DNA from: Paenibacillus camelliae
GTDB taxonomy: Bacteria > Bacillota > Bacilli > Paenibacillales > Paenibacillaceae
Direction: 5' to 3'
Assembly (NCBI RefSeq): GCF_023715345.1
Contig: NZ_JAMBNY010000002.1
Span: 310,001-374,000 of the forward strand
Length of the DNA: 64,000 nt
A program made the translations under genes and the position numbers. Below the pieces are notes generated by a model, which saw only the letters and a list, made by a program, of their open reading frames with translations, searched no databases and was not told the DNA's origin. This document shows, piece by piece, positions 55,696 through 64,000 of this stretch; position 1 is the stretch's first letter; each line of letters begins with the position of its first letter.

Positions 55696-55774
55696 TTTAT
55701 TATATCATAACGAATAGTCTACAGGGGAAGGAGATCATTTATTAATGGATGATAGCGCGATTTGAAGTAGATAC

Positions 55775-55801
55775 AAAAAAACACCCCGAAGGGTGTTTTG
55801 T
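55775..55801 (-). terminator. Terminator of rpsU-yqeY
   Basis: AAAACACCC and GGGTGTTTT with a CGAA loop (55778-55799) and a T-run on the minus strand, just past the yqeY stop. Confidence 0.85.
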
Positions 55802-55814
55802 GTCCGCACGTATT

Positions 55815-56258
55815 CTATTGCAGAAATTGCTGTACAATTTGGTTTACTAGTTTACCGTCTGCGCGACCTTTTGTTTTCGGCATCAGGGCGCCCATCACTT
55901 TCCCCATGTCGGCTTTGGAAGAAGCACCGAGTTCTTGGATGGTCTGCCTTACTATCTCTTGAATCTCTTCTTCAGTGAGCTGTTCGGGAAGGTATTTACT
56001 AATAATATCAATTTCTGCTGCAAGATTTTCGACTAAGTCTTCACGACCAGCCTTTTTAAATTCTTGGAGGGAATCTTTACGTTGTTTGATCTCTCGACTT
56101 AATATATCAAGCATCTCATTTTCGTCAAGCGAGCGACGAAGATCCTTTTCTAAGTTCAGTACTGACGCACGTACCATACGTATGGTAGATAGTCTAAACT
56201 TGTCCTTATCCTTCATTGCTTGCTTCATATCGTCGGTCAATCTATCGCTCAGGTTCAT
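55815..56258 (-). CDS. yqeY: GatB/YqeY domain protein
   Basis: A 147-residue protein sharing the helical YqeY domain with the GatB tail of tRNA-dependent amidotransferase; its own function is unclear. [20 protein letters not shown] and [20 protein letters not shown] at the N-terminus, and [20 protein letters not shown] near the end, are family segments. It lies 15 bases after rpsU. Confidence 0.93.
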   Translation of the reverse strand: MNLSDRLTDDMKQAMKDKDKFRLSTIRMVRASVLNLEKDLRRSLDENEMLDILSREIKQRKDSLQEFKKAGREDLVENLAAEIDIISKYLPEQLTEEEIQEIVRQTIQELGASSKADMGKVMGALMPKTKGRADGKLVNQIVQQFLQ

Positions 56259-56273
56259 TATGGAATTATCCTC

Positions 56274-56447
56274 CTAAAACTTTCTCTTACGCGCAGCCTC
56301 GGACTTTTTCTTACGCTTAACACTAGGCTTTTCGTAGTGCTTACGTTTCTTAACCTCTGCCAAGATACCATCCTTAGCAGTGGAACGCTTAAAGCGGCGA
56401 AGCGCAGCATCAATAGTTTCATTTTTACGAACTTTAATTTCAGACAC
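56274..56447 (-). CDS. rpsU: Ribosomal protein S21
   Basis: A 57-residue basic protein beginning [20 protein letters not shown] and ending in [14 protein letters not shown], characteristic of bS21. The frame opens earlier, but GGAGGG lies 7 bases before the GTG at 56447. A near-consensus sigma A promoter is at 56507-56536. Confidence 0.95.
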   Translation of the reverse strand: MSEIKVRKNETIDAALRRFKRSTAKDGILAEVKKRKHYEKPSVKRKKKSEAARKRKF

Positions 56448-56506
56448 CAGTTTTCCCTCCCTCCGAAACAGACCGTCCAGAGTTATAACACGGTTAATCA
56501 ACCTTA

Positions 56507-56536
56507 ATTATAAGTCAAATTACGAGTCTGTGTCAA
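56507..56536 (-). promoter_or_regulatory. Sigma A promoter of rpsU-yqeY
   Basis: Perfect -35 TTGACA (56531-56536) and -10 TATAAT (56507-56512) with 18 bases between, on the minus strand. Confidence 0.8.
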
Positions 56537-56552
56537 CTTGAACAATAACGTT

Positions 56553-56897
56553 TTATTCAGAGAGTAGAGCACCCAGTTTTTTACCCGCCAGCAAATGAAA
56601 ATGCAGATGATAAACAACCTGTCCTCCATCCGAATTACAGTTGTTGATTAAACGGTATCCTGCCTCGTCAAACCCTTGTTCTTTGGCAATATGGCGAGCA
56701 GCAGCAAAGATTTCTGCAATCGCAGTATCATCCTCACGTGTAACATCATTCATCGTCGCTATATGCTTTTTCGGGATAATCAAAATGTGCGTAGGCGCTG
56801 CTGGAGCGATATCCTGAAAAGCTAGCACATGCTCATTCTCATACACCTTTGTAGAAGGAATCGTCCCTTCAATGATCTTACAAAACAAGCAATCCAT
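56553..56897 (-). CDS. hinT: HIT-family nucleotide hydrolase (HinT-like)
   Basis: A 114-residue histidine-triad protein; HinT enzymes hydrolyse nucleoside phosphoramidates. The triad VYHLHFHLL lies near residue 100, and CLFCKIIEGTIPSTKVYEN has the Cys pair of zinc-binding members. The possible promoter at 56938-56965 lies at the edge of the repeat array. Confidence 0.93.
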   Translation of the reverse strand: MDCLFCKIIEGTIPSTKVYENEHVLAFQDIAPAAPTHILIIPKKHIATMNDVTREDDTAIAEIFAAARHIAKEQGFDEAGYRLINNCNSDGGQVVYHLHFHLLAGKKLGALLSE

Positions 56898-56937
56898 CTC
56901 ACAAACCTCCGTATCAACATAATAAGCTTACTTTACT

Positions 56938-56965
56938 AGTTTACTACATATTGGTTCAGGTTCAA
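56938..56965 (-). promoter_or_regulatory. Possible sigma A promoter of hinT
   Basis: -35 TTGAAC (56960-56965), 16 bases, -10 TAAACT (56938-56943) on the minus strand, immediately beside the first 185-bp repeat. Confidence 0.4.
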
Positions 56966-56971
56966 AAAGCA

Positions 56972-57680
56972 AGGATCAAGAATATCGCACGCTAGTAGAA
57001 AACAAGAAGCGCAGCGTACGCCCTTGGTACGTGAGCAACGTAGTTTTCGGTTGAACCCCATATTCGCCGCCGACTAAGCTACAACGCTAAGCATCGTCAT
57101 CAAAGCCGAGCTTATTGAACGACCTCTTCCAATGAGGTTCAATAAGTTCGGCTTTCAGGACCAAGAAGATGGGGTAAAACTAGAAAACGAGTAGCGCAGC
57201 GTACGTTACTGGTACGTGAGCAACGTAGTTTTCGGTTGAACCCCATATTCGCCGCCGACTAAGCCACAAAGCAATACATCGTCATCAAAGTCGGACTTAT
57301 TGAACGACCTCTTCCAATGAGGTTCAATAAGTTCGGCTTTCAGGACCAAGAAGATTGAACGCTAGTAGAGAACAAGGAGCGCAGCGTACGCCCTTGGTAC
57401 GTGAGCACCGCAGTTTTCGCTAGCGTTCAATATTCGCCGCCGACTAAGCTACTAAGAGTTACATCGTCATCAAAGCCGAGCTTATTGAACGACCCCTTCC
57501 AATGAGGTTCAATAAGTTCGGCTTTCAGGACCAAGAAGATGACACGATACTAGAAACTGAGAAGCGCAGCGTACGTTTTGGGTACGTGAGCATCGAAAGT
57601 TTCGGTAGCGTGCCATATTCGCCGCCGAGTAATCTGCAACGCTAAGCATCGTCATCAAAGCCGGACTTATTGAACGACCC
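56972..57680. repeat. Array of four 185-bp structured repeats
   Basis: Units start at about 56972, 57161, 57346 and 57531; the last is cut short. Each has variable arms closing a conserved core (GCGCAGCGTACG then GGTACGTGAGC), a conserved stretch with ATATTCGCCGCCGA, ATCGTCATCAAAG, and a terminator-like hairpin, full in three copies (57102-57155, 57287-57340, 57472-57525). The hairpin pairs AAAGCCGA with TCGGCTTT and CTTATTGAAC with GTTCAATAAG. Between copies the closing arms change sequence but stay complementary in copies 2, 3 and 4. No gene is visible within the array. Confidence 0.9.
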
Positions 57681-58287
57681 CTTGAAGTTGTTCAGCGATG
57701 TCTGTCCAATCAAACCCTGCAGCCAACCGTATCATCGCATTTCGATTACCTTCTAGCTTGAAATTAAACTGCTGTACGATGCTTTGCATCTGCTGGATAT
57801 TGGTTTGCAGCTGCTTCAGATCTTCTGTCTGTCCAGCAGCTATTGCATCAGATGTAGATAGCTGCTGCAATAAATCATATTGCTTAGCTGTCCAGCTTGT
57901 CCATTCTTCCTCCGTCAATCCCTTAAACCGTGCAGCATCAATCTCTTCTCCAATGCTAAGTAATGCGGCTAAGCTCAAGTTAATATCCTCAATTACATAG
58001 CCCGCATGAAGGCTAACGACAGCTGTATCTTCATTCCAGCTGTCTGCTCTAGCGATTAAATGTTCGACACTTTGATCTGCGTAGGCAAGCTCCTTATCTA
58101 AGGCCTTAAAATGCTCGACAATTTCCTTACCTGTCGCTACTTGAATTTCCTGCTGATAGCCAATGCTTTTTGATGCGTACATAATAACAAAAATCAAACT
58201 AATTACGAGCAATACGAGTACGACTGCAAGGGCTATCGGTTTTTTTTGCTGCCCGGACTCATGATTGCTTTTTTTCTGCTCTGTCAC
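57667..58287 (-). CDS. Single-helix membrane protein, unknown function
   Basis: A 206-residue protein: a polar start MTEQKKSNHESGQQKK, one membrane helix (about 19-40) and an extracytoplasmic helical domain rich in Gln and Leu. I do not recognise a family. GGAGGGG lies 7 bases before the GTG at 58287; the longer frame overlaps addA. The last residues GVVQ and the stop codon fall within the fourth 185-bp repeat, so the repeat set the present 3' end. It follows addA by 31 bases and may be co-transcribed. Confidence 0.7.
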   Translation of the reverse strand: MTEQKKSNHESGQQKKPIALAVVLVLLVISLIFVIMYASKSIGYQQEIQVATGKEIVEHFKALDKELAYADQSVEHLIARADSWNEDTAVVSLHAGYVIEDINLSLAALLSIGEEIDAARFKGLTEEEWTSWTAKQYDLLQQLSTSDAIAAGQTEDLKQLQTNIQQMQSIVQQFNFKLEGNRNAMIRLAAGFDWTDIAEQLQGVVQ

Positions 58288-58318
58288 AACTTCCCCTCCA
58301 GCTATGAAATTATTACCA

Positions 58319-61300
58319 TTATAACCGAACAGAGACACCGCCATCAAAGAAAAAGACGTAGATTTCATCAACTTTACGGTGAAGGATCATTTCCAAGCCT
58401 CTTGCATACATTTCAAGCTGGAATCGATGCTCCTCCGCTTTCTGCTCCCAGTTGTTTCGATAGATGCGATCAGTCTTATAATCGACGAGTACGAGTCCTT
58501 GCGAGTCCTCAAATAAGCAGTCAATAACCCCTTGGATAAATACATCCTCATCCGCACTATAACCAGCCTTATCACGATACACATCTCCAGCTGGCAGCAA
58601 AAATGCGAACGGCAGCTCCCGCTTCAGCCATGCAGCAAACTGGATGCGCTGACCGAGCTCTGATCGGAACAGCTGTTCAATCGCCTTAACATGGATCGCC
58701 TGCTGCTGCAGCGATGTAATCATATGTCGTGCAACCATTCCATCAATTGTTTCTTTGATGACAGACTCATTAATAGCAATGGCTTGATCGAGCGGAATAC
58801 ACTGCATCACAAGATGGTTCACAGAACCCCGTTCCGTTGGTGTAAGCTGCTTCTGCTCCATGAATGCAGGGCGTTGAAGATGCAGCGTATAGGAAGCATC
58901 TGCCTGCTGCGTTTGAACTTCAAAAGCTTCCTGTGCTTCTTCTGCTTCGTGTGCTTCAGATCCCTTCTGTTTATCGCCAGCACCATTGCCTTCAGCTGAC
59001 GCAAACATATAGTCATCGCTTTCTTCTTCCTCGAACGCTGCGCGCATCCGTTTCATTTCCGTAATAGATGCCTTGGAGCCTAATCTCGTCGCTTCCTCGT
59101 ACGGATAACGATATTCCAGCTGCATACGTAGCTGTTCATCAGGTTCTATGCCCTCTAGCTGAGCAAGTGCTTGAATTGCGCGAAGTCGATCCTGTCGCTC
59201 AAGTTCACTTTCTGCTTTTGCTTCTTCTGCTTCTACCTTGACAACGGACAGCTCAGCTGCAGGTATGGCTTCTACGATCCAGCCGTCAGCCGTATGACAC
59301 TCCCTGTTTGCAGGTTCAGCCATCATCGATTGCTCCAGGCTTGTACTGATCAGCGGACCAATCCAATCAAGGTAACATGCAGCTGCTGCAACGCTTGCCT
59401 CTGTTAATGAACCGTCCTCTTCTGAGGCAAAGCTCCACTTCATTAGCTTCTTGCTAAGCTTAGCGGTTGTGCCAACTAAATACAGCTTCTCTTTCGGCCG
59501 CGTCAGTGCAACATACAAGATACGCATTTCCTCAGCGAGCAGCTCCATCTTCATTGCTCGTTTGATTGCGATATGAGCTAATGATGGGTAACTCGTTCTT
59601 AACGCGAGGTCTACATACTTGGGACCGAAGCCGAGCTCCTTGTGGTACAGGAAGCTGGAGGTCAAGTCCTGCTCATTAAACTTCTTGCCTAGCCCAGCTG
59701 CGAATACGACCGGAAATTCAAGCCCTTTGCTCGCATGCGTCGTCATTATTCGAACGACATCCTCGCCTTCGCCAATCGCAAGCGCAGTACCAAGATCATT
59801 GCCGCTAGCACGCATGCGCTCAATAAACTTCAAAAAGCGGAACAAGCCGCGAAACGAAGTCGCCTCATACTGCCTAGCACGATCGTGCAAGGCACGCAGG
59901 TTCGCTTGACGCTGTACACCTGCAGGTAATCCACCAACGAAGTCGTAGTAGCCAGTTTCCTCATAGATTAACCATAACAAATCAGCAAGTGCGCCCTCAC
60001 GTGCATAATTGCGCCACTGATCCAGCTTCTCAAGAAAATAAGAAAGCTTCATTCTTCCTTCGAAGGAGAACTCCTCATTCCCTGCGGCCAGAACGACAGC
60101 ATCGTAAAAGCTTGCATCCATCGCTAAGATTCGTATAAGTGAAAGCTCTTCTGCGGTAAGCTTGAACAACGGAGAGCGCAGCGCACCTGCAAGTGGTATA
60201 TCCTGATAAGGGTTATCAATAATTTGCAGAACGCTTAGCATCGTCTGCACTTCTACCGCTTCAAAATATCCGCTGCCAATGCTGGAGTAAGCCGGAATAT
60301 CGGCCTTTTGCAGTTCCTCTAGAAACACAGGAGCCCAAGCTGAAGTTGCCCTAAGCAGTATGACTGTGTCTCGCCACTGCATTGGGCGATAACGCGCCTG
60401 CTTGGCATCATATACGAGTGCACCGTCCTGTTTAAGCCGCTGCAGCTCGGTAACGATCACCTTCGCTTCAAGCTGTGCTGTGTTCAGCTCCTCACGCAGC
60501 TGCTCTGCCTGCTGCTGATTATCTTCCACTTCCTCTACAGCAAGCTCAGAATCAGCCTCACGATCCTCTCGGTCGATCACGATACACTGTACGCGGCACT
60601 GTGCTAATGATTCCGGCGGGGGGAAGTACGCTGCACCATGAACCAGCTCTGCTGATTCGTCATAGGTTAGCTCAGCTACCTTCTCCTTCATAATGGCTCT
60701 GAACACCTTATTAACAGCGTCCACGACCTCTAGCCTGCTTCTGAAGTTTCGAGCTAGGTCAATTCGCTTACCAGCATAAGGGTCGGGATCTATAGTTCGT
60801 CCATAGCGCTTATATTTATCAAGAAAAAGTCCTGGGTCGGCTAAGCGGAAGCGATAAATGCTTTGCTTAACATCGCCAACCATAAAGCGATTACCGATAT
60901 CCCGTCTGCTAATTAATGCAACAATCGTCTCTTGAACTAAGTTCGTATCCTGATATTCATCGAGTAATATCTCTTCAAATTGCCGCTGATAGTCCATTGC
61001 TGCCTGCGACGGAATAAGCTCATCCTGAGAGGAGCGCGGATCAAGCAATATCGCTAGGCAATAATGCTCAAGATCACCAAAGTCCAGCAATCCCTTCGCC
61101 CGTTTCTGCTGCTCGAACGCATGACTAAAGTCAATAATGAGCGCAACGAGCGCATCCATCAACGGCGCAAGGGACATAAGCTCCTGTGCGTATTGCTCAG
61201 GAGTTCTACCGAAATAGTCTGAGGCAATGCTAAGCACAGCTGCTTTCCCTTGTTCACGGTAGTCCTTGGCCAGATCCTGCAGCTCCTTGTCATGCTCCTT

Positions 61301-62185
61301 GCCGCGTAATGCGGCCAGCTTCGAGAACTCAATTTGTTCAAAGCATGTACCCCATTCTCGCCAAGGCAGCTGACGCAGCTGAGCGATAAGACGCTGTACA
61401 AGCTCAATATCACTTTCAAATGTTGATGCATAGGCATATGGGCCAGCAGGTTTTCGTGTGAGCTCCAGCGCTTGCTGAAAGCTTGCAATAGCTCCCTCCA
61501 GCTTTAGCTCCACATCACCAATAAGCTGTGCTACCCATGCTGATTGCTCAAGTTCATCTACACTTCCTATACGAAATGCTTCTGCTGTCTCCTTCAACCA
61601 CTGCTCTGGCCAAGGATGGGAGCGTGAGAACAAATACAACCGTTCCACGAGACCAAATACAGGATCATCACCACGCTCCCCCCCAAATGCATCTACAAGC
61701 ATTAAGAAATCACCGTATTGCTCAAGCTTCGCGTATCTTTCCTCAAACAGCTCACTTAGCACATCACTTCGAATAAGCTCAATCTCGGTTTCGTTCGCGA
61801 TACGGAAGCCTGGATCAAGCTCGATAAGCGAGTAATATTTGCGAATAACATCCATACAAAACGAATGGAGTGTCGTAATCGTCGCTTTTCCCATCAATGC
61901 AAGCTGCCTGCGGAGGTGATCGGAGTCTGGCTGTTCTTCCAGCTTCCGCTCAAGTGCAATTTTAATCCGATCCTTCATCTCTGCCGCTGCAGCGTTTGTA
62001 AAGGTTGCAACGAGCAAACGGTCTACATCTGTGCTTGAGGCAATTTTGCGTATAATGCGCTCAACGAGCACCGCTGTTTTACCTGACCCTGCCGCTGCTG
62101 CAACGAGCAAATTGGAGCCTTCAGAAACGATCGCATCTAGCTGCTCATCACTCCAAGCTGGTGCTGTGTTCAATTGTCCACTCAT
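58319..62185 (-). CDS. addA: ATP-dependent helicase/nuclease subunit A (AddA)
   Basis: The motor subunit of the AddAB (RexAB) double-strand-break resection complex, 1288 residues. Walker A AAAAGSGKTAVLV is at 29-41, Walker B LLDEYQDTN near 420, with MVGDVKQSIYRFR and MTTHASKGLEFPVVF helicase motifs. The C-terminal RecB-type nuclease has GVIDCLFED and LVDYKTDRI. ATG 62185 has GGGAGAG ahead, 4 bases past addB; a frame running to 62368 overlaps addB and is rejected. Confidence 0.96.
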   Translation of the reverse strand: MSGQLNTAPAWSDEQLDAIVSEGSNLLVAAAAGSGKTAVLVERIIRKIASSTDVDRLLVATFTNAAAAEMKDRIKIALERKLEEQPDSDHLRRQLALMGKATITTLHSFCMDVIRKYYSLIELDPGFRIANETEIELIRSDVLSELFEERYAKLEQYGDFLMLVDAFGGERGDDPVFGLVERLYLFSRSHPWPEQWLKETAEAFRIGSVDELEQSAWVAQLIGDVELKLEGAIASFQQALELTRKPAGPYAYASTFESDIELVQRLIAQLRQLPWREWGTCFEQIEFSKLAALRGKEHDKELQDLAKDYREQGKAAVLSIASDYFGRTPEQYAQELMSLAPLMDALVALIIDFSHAFEQQKRAKGLLDFGDLEHYCLAILLDPRSSQDELIPSQAAMDYQRQFEEILLDEYQDTNLVQETIVALISRRDIGNRFMVGDVKQSIYRFRLADPGLFLDKYKRYGRTIDPDPYAGKRIDLARNFRSRLEVVDAVNKVFRAIMKEKVAELTYDESAELVHGAAYFPPPESLAQCRVQCIVIDREDREADSELAVEEVEDNQQQAEQLREELNTAQLEAKVIVTELQRLKQDGALVYDAKQARYRPMQWRDTVILLRATSAWAPVFLEELQKADIPAYSSIGSGYFEAVEVQTMLSVLQIIDNPYQDIPLAGALRSPLFKLTAEELSLIRILAMDASFYDAVVLAAGNEEFSFEGRMKLSYFLEKLDQWRNYAREGALADLLWLIYEETGYYDFVGGLPAGVQRQANLRALHDRARQYEATSFRGLFRFLKFIERMRASGNDLGTALAIGEGEDVVRIMTTHASKGLEFPVVFAAGLGKKFNEQDLTSSFLYHKELGFGPKYVDLALRTSYPSLAHIAIKRAMKMELLAEEMRILYVALTRPKEKLYLVGTTAKLSKKLMKWSFASEEDGSLTEASVAAAACYLDWIGPLISTSLEQSMMAEPANRECHTADGWIVEAIPAAELSVVKVEAEEAKAESELERQDRLRAIQALAQLEGIEPDEQLRMQLEYRYPYEEATRLGSKASITEMKRMRAAFEEEESDDYMFASAEGNGAGDKQKGSEAHEAEEAQEAFEVQTQQADASYTLHLQRPAFMEQKQLTPTERGSVNHLVMQCIPLDQAIAINESVIKETIDGMVARHMITSLQQQAIHVKAIEQLFRSELGQRIQFAAWLKRELPFAFLLPAGDVYRDKAGYSADEDVFIQGVIDCLFEDSQGLVLVDYKTDRIYRNNWEQKAEEHRFQLEMYARGLEMILHRKVDEIYVFFFDGGVSVRL

Positions 62186-62189
62186 TTCC

Positions 62190-64000
62190 TCACTCTCCCA
62201 ACTGCTGCCATACATCCTGCTCTGATTTCTTGGAAAGCTTGCGATACGTATTGCCTTCCAGTGTAGGATCAAACTGGCACACTGCTTTATATTCACAATA
62301 TTGGCAAGGTGTACGATCTCCGTGCTGATAAGGCTCGATGGAGACACAGCCTTCTTGGATCTGATCACCTGTTCTTTTTATTTTAGAACGTACGAAGCTG
62401 CTTAGCTGATCCCATTGCTCATAGCTAACAACGGACGCACTTGAATAGAAGCTCTCGTCTTTCTTAAGTGCGACAGGAATAATTTGCGAGTAGCCGCTTT
62501 CCAGCTCCGTATCCATCATCCGCACTGCCGTTGTATCTGCCGTTAGCAGCCCCTTCATCTTATAACGCTTCAGCATTAATGCCGAAGCCTCATCATGACC
62601 TACTCCATTCTTCACCTGAAGCAGCGGATTGTGCACATGAAAATATAGCACGCCAGCGGGCGATACCTTTTGCTTTAGCCAGCTTTCCCCATGCGTCATT
62701 AGCACATCCAAATAAGTCAGCATTTGCAGAGATAGGCCTTCCACTACCTCTTCAAGCTTTAACGCCTTGCTGCTAGACTTATAGTCCATCACTCGTAGCA
62801 GCAACCCATCTCCAGTAGATGCGGCATCGACACGATCAATTCGTCCAACGATCTCAATCGTATTTCCGTTATCAAGCTCAAGCTTTAGTCCTGGCATGAC
62901 GCCTTTCGGACCAAAGTCTATCTCGGCACCAACCGGATGAAACTCAGCTCGTGCGGCATGCTCCCCGAGAATGACAGCAGCCTGCATAATAATCTCCTTC
63001 AGCTTGCGCGCAATATAGCGGAAGCGCTCGCTGCTCAGCAAAATTTCGGATTGTAGCCTCGGAATTAGCTCATCCACAATTTCATTCACGTGTTGCTTCA
63101 CCTTTTGCTGAGATAATCGTCCCCAGCTGGCGCCAAGCTGACCTGCAAGCTTGCCAAGCGCAGCATGGAACAGTTGACCCATATCTGGCGCATCTAGCTT
63201 GTATTGCTTTCTTTCCTTCAGGCGCAGGCCATATATGGAGAAATGCTGGAATGGACACGATACGAAGCGTTCAACGCGGGATACACTCATCCGCATATTC
63301 GCCCCATACAGCTCCCTCGCAATATCAATGCTTAGTGGCTGCTCCACATTGCTATAATCTAACGATAGAAGCAGCGATTGTAGCTTAGCAGCATATTCAG
63401 GCCGTGCAGCGTACCAGTTAAACAAATCCCACCATAGCTCTGGTAGCTCATCACCCGATTGCCACTGTCTTAGCATATTAATCAAATACGTCATCGCAGT
63501 GTTCGGATGGGTTAGAAATTGTCGCTGATTCTCCATGCTCATCTCAAGCTTAGGCTCCACAAGAGTAGACTTTAGTACAGCATGCGGCAGCTGGTATCGA
63601 AGCTGGCGAATAACCTCTGAGGGCAGCATACCTTTCCCCTCTTCATCAGCAAGCGGATAGCTCAGCGTAAGGCGATCAGATGCCTTAGTAAGCATTTGAT
63701 AGATAACAAACCGCTCATCAAGCAGCTTGCGACGAGCACTAGGCGCCATCCTTATTCCTTGCTCCTGTAGCTGCTCACGCTCATCCTCCGAAAGAATCCC
63801 ATCCTCATTCATGCGCATCGGCAGTACGCCATCAGACACACCAAGTACGAACACTGACTTGACGTTTGCAAGCCTCGAGCGCTCTAGTGTACCTACGACA
63901 ACACCATCTAAGCTAGGCGGTATCGAAGCTAACGACAGCGCATCAAGCCCAGCCTCTAGCATACCCATGAATAAGGCAGGAGTAACGAGCTCGTCGCCTG
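62190..64000 (-). CDS. addB: ATP-dependent helicase/nuclease subunit B (AddB), 3' part
   Basis: The window edge cuts the gene; the frame stays open to 64000 (reading GDELVTPALFMGML at the edge), so the true start lies beyond. The visible 600 residues include the inactive-helicase part (SVFVLGVSDGVLPMRMNEDG) and the RecB-type nuclease with MDYKSSSKAL. Four Cys for the iron-sulfur cluster are in SCPFQHFSIY and CQYCEYKAVCQFD. AddB recognises Chi with AddA. Confidence 0.95.
   Translation of the reverse strand, partial: GDELVTPALFMGMLEAGLDALSLASIPPSLDGVVVGTLERSRLANVKSVFVLGVSDGVLPMRMNEDGILSEDEREQLQEQGIRMAPSARRKLLDERFVIYQMLTKASDRLTLSYPLADEEGKGMLPSEVIRQLRYQLPHAVLKSTLVEPKLEMSMENQRQFLTHPNTAMTYLINMLRQWQSGDELPELWWDLFNWYAARPEYAAKLQSLLLSLDYSNVEQPLSIDIARELYGANMRMSVSRVERFVSCPFQHFSIYGLRLKERKQYKLDAPDMGQLFHAALGKLAGQLGASWGRLSQQKVKQHVNEIVDELIPRLQSEILLSSERFRYIARKLKEIIMQAAVILGEHAARAEFHPVGAEIDFGPKGVMPGLKLELDNGNTIEIVGRIDRVDAASTGDGLLLRVMDYKSSSKALKLEEVVEGLSLQMLTYLDVLMTHGESWLKQKVSPAGVLYFHVHNPLLQVKNGVGHDEASALMLKRYKMKGLLTADTTAVRMMDTELESGYSQIIPVALKKDESFYSSASVVSYEQWDQLSSFVRSKIKRTGDQIQEGCVSIEPYQHGDRTPCQYCEYKAVCQFDPTLEGNTYRKLSKKSEQDVWQQLGE

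Noticed and set aside
56972..57680. CRISPR or insertion sequence at the 185-bp repeats
   Set aside because: Units are long and adjacent with no spacers, and no transposase frame or target duplication is visible.
62186..62368. N-terminal extension of addA
   Set aside because: It overlaps the end of addB, has no ribosome binding site, and the protein family starts near MSGQLNTAPAW at 62185.

Overview
The window looks like a chromosomal segment from a spore-forming member of the Bacillales, most likely the Paenibacillus/Cohnella side of the order. It carries gerP germination genes, yqfC, yqfD and a DUF3907 (YpuI-like) gene. Gene order follows Bacillus subtilis in long blocks (yqhQ-yqhP-mntR; recO-era-cdd-dgkA-ybeY-yqfF-phoH-yqfD-yqfC-floA; dnaG-sigA-trmK-nif3). 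There are two T-box leaders and promoters fitting sigma A, E, K and W. I see no tRNA gene, insertion sequence, prophage or CRISPR array. Most of it is core genome; the unusual material is in four intergenic spaces and two small operons.

Layout. 0.2-2 kb: yqhQ-yqhP (+) converge on mntR (-). 2-6 kb: a Zur-controlled zinc uptake operon znuA-znuC-znuB followed by ccdA, separated from mntR by 0.55 kb of hairpin-forming DNA. 6-9.7 kb: metG behind a T-box, then two small membrane proteins, zur and yidD. 9.7-12.3 kb: an Hsp20-like gene divergent from gerPA-PB-PC-PD-PE, with SigK-like promoter sequence on both sides. 12.3-20 kb: glycogen operon glgB-glgC-glgD-glgA-GH15, headed by a repeat array. 20.5-33 kb: accessory genes (lipoprotein, ABC ATPase/membrane hydrolase/HelD overlapping operon, GH26-type secreted protein, DUF1540 and DUF3907 genes, subtilisin-like protease, EamA transporter). 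33.4-33.8 kb: RNase P RNA of type-A appearance. 33.9-56.9 kb: a housekeeping block on the minus strand (nif3, trmK, sigA, dnaG, yaiI, ppsR, glyS, glyQ, recO, yqzL, era, cdd, dgkA, ybeY, yqfF, phoH, yqfD, yqfC, a yqfB-position gene, floA, nfeD, yqeY, rpsU, hinT). 57-57.7 kb: four 185-bp repeats. 57.7-64 kb: a small membrane protein, addA and the 3' part of addB.

How the parts work together. Zur sits a few kb from the znu operon it probably represses, and MntR lies on the other side of that operon, so two metal-sensing regulators flank one zinc importer. The glycogen operon makes (GlgC/D, GlgA), branches (GlgB) and probably hydrolyses (GH15) alpha-glucan, with no phosphorylase. The housekeeping block couples translation quality, RNA processing and replication initiation with sporulation genes, and a SigW-type promoter precedes nfeD-floA.

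The strongest leads for something undescribed are: the 185-bp repeats at 57 kb, whose closing arms differ between copies but stay complementary in three of four; the mirrored 48-bp repeat array ahead of glgB; a terminator hairpin that buries the ribosome binding site of the DUF1540 gene; and the translationally overlapping ABC ATPase/five-helix membrane hydrolase/HelD operon.
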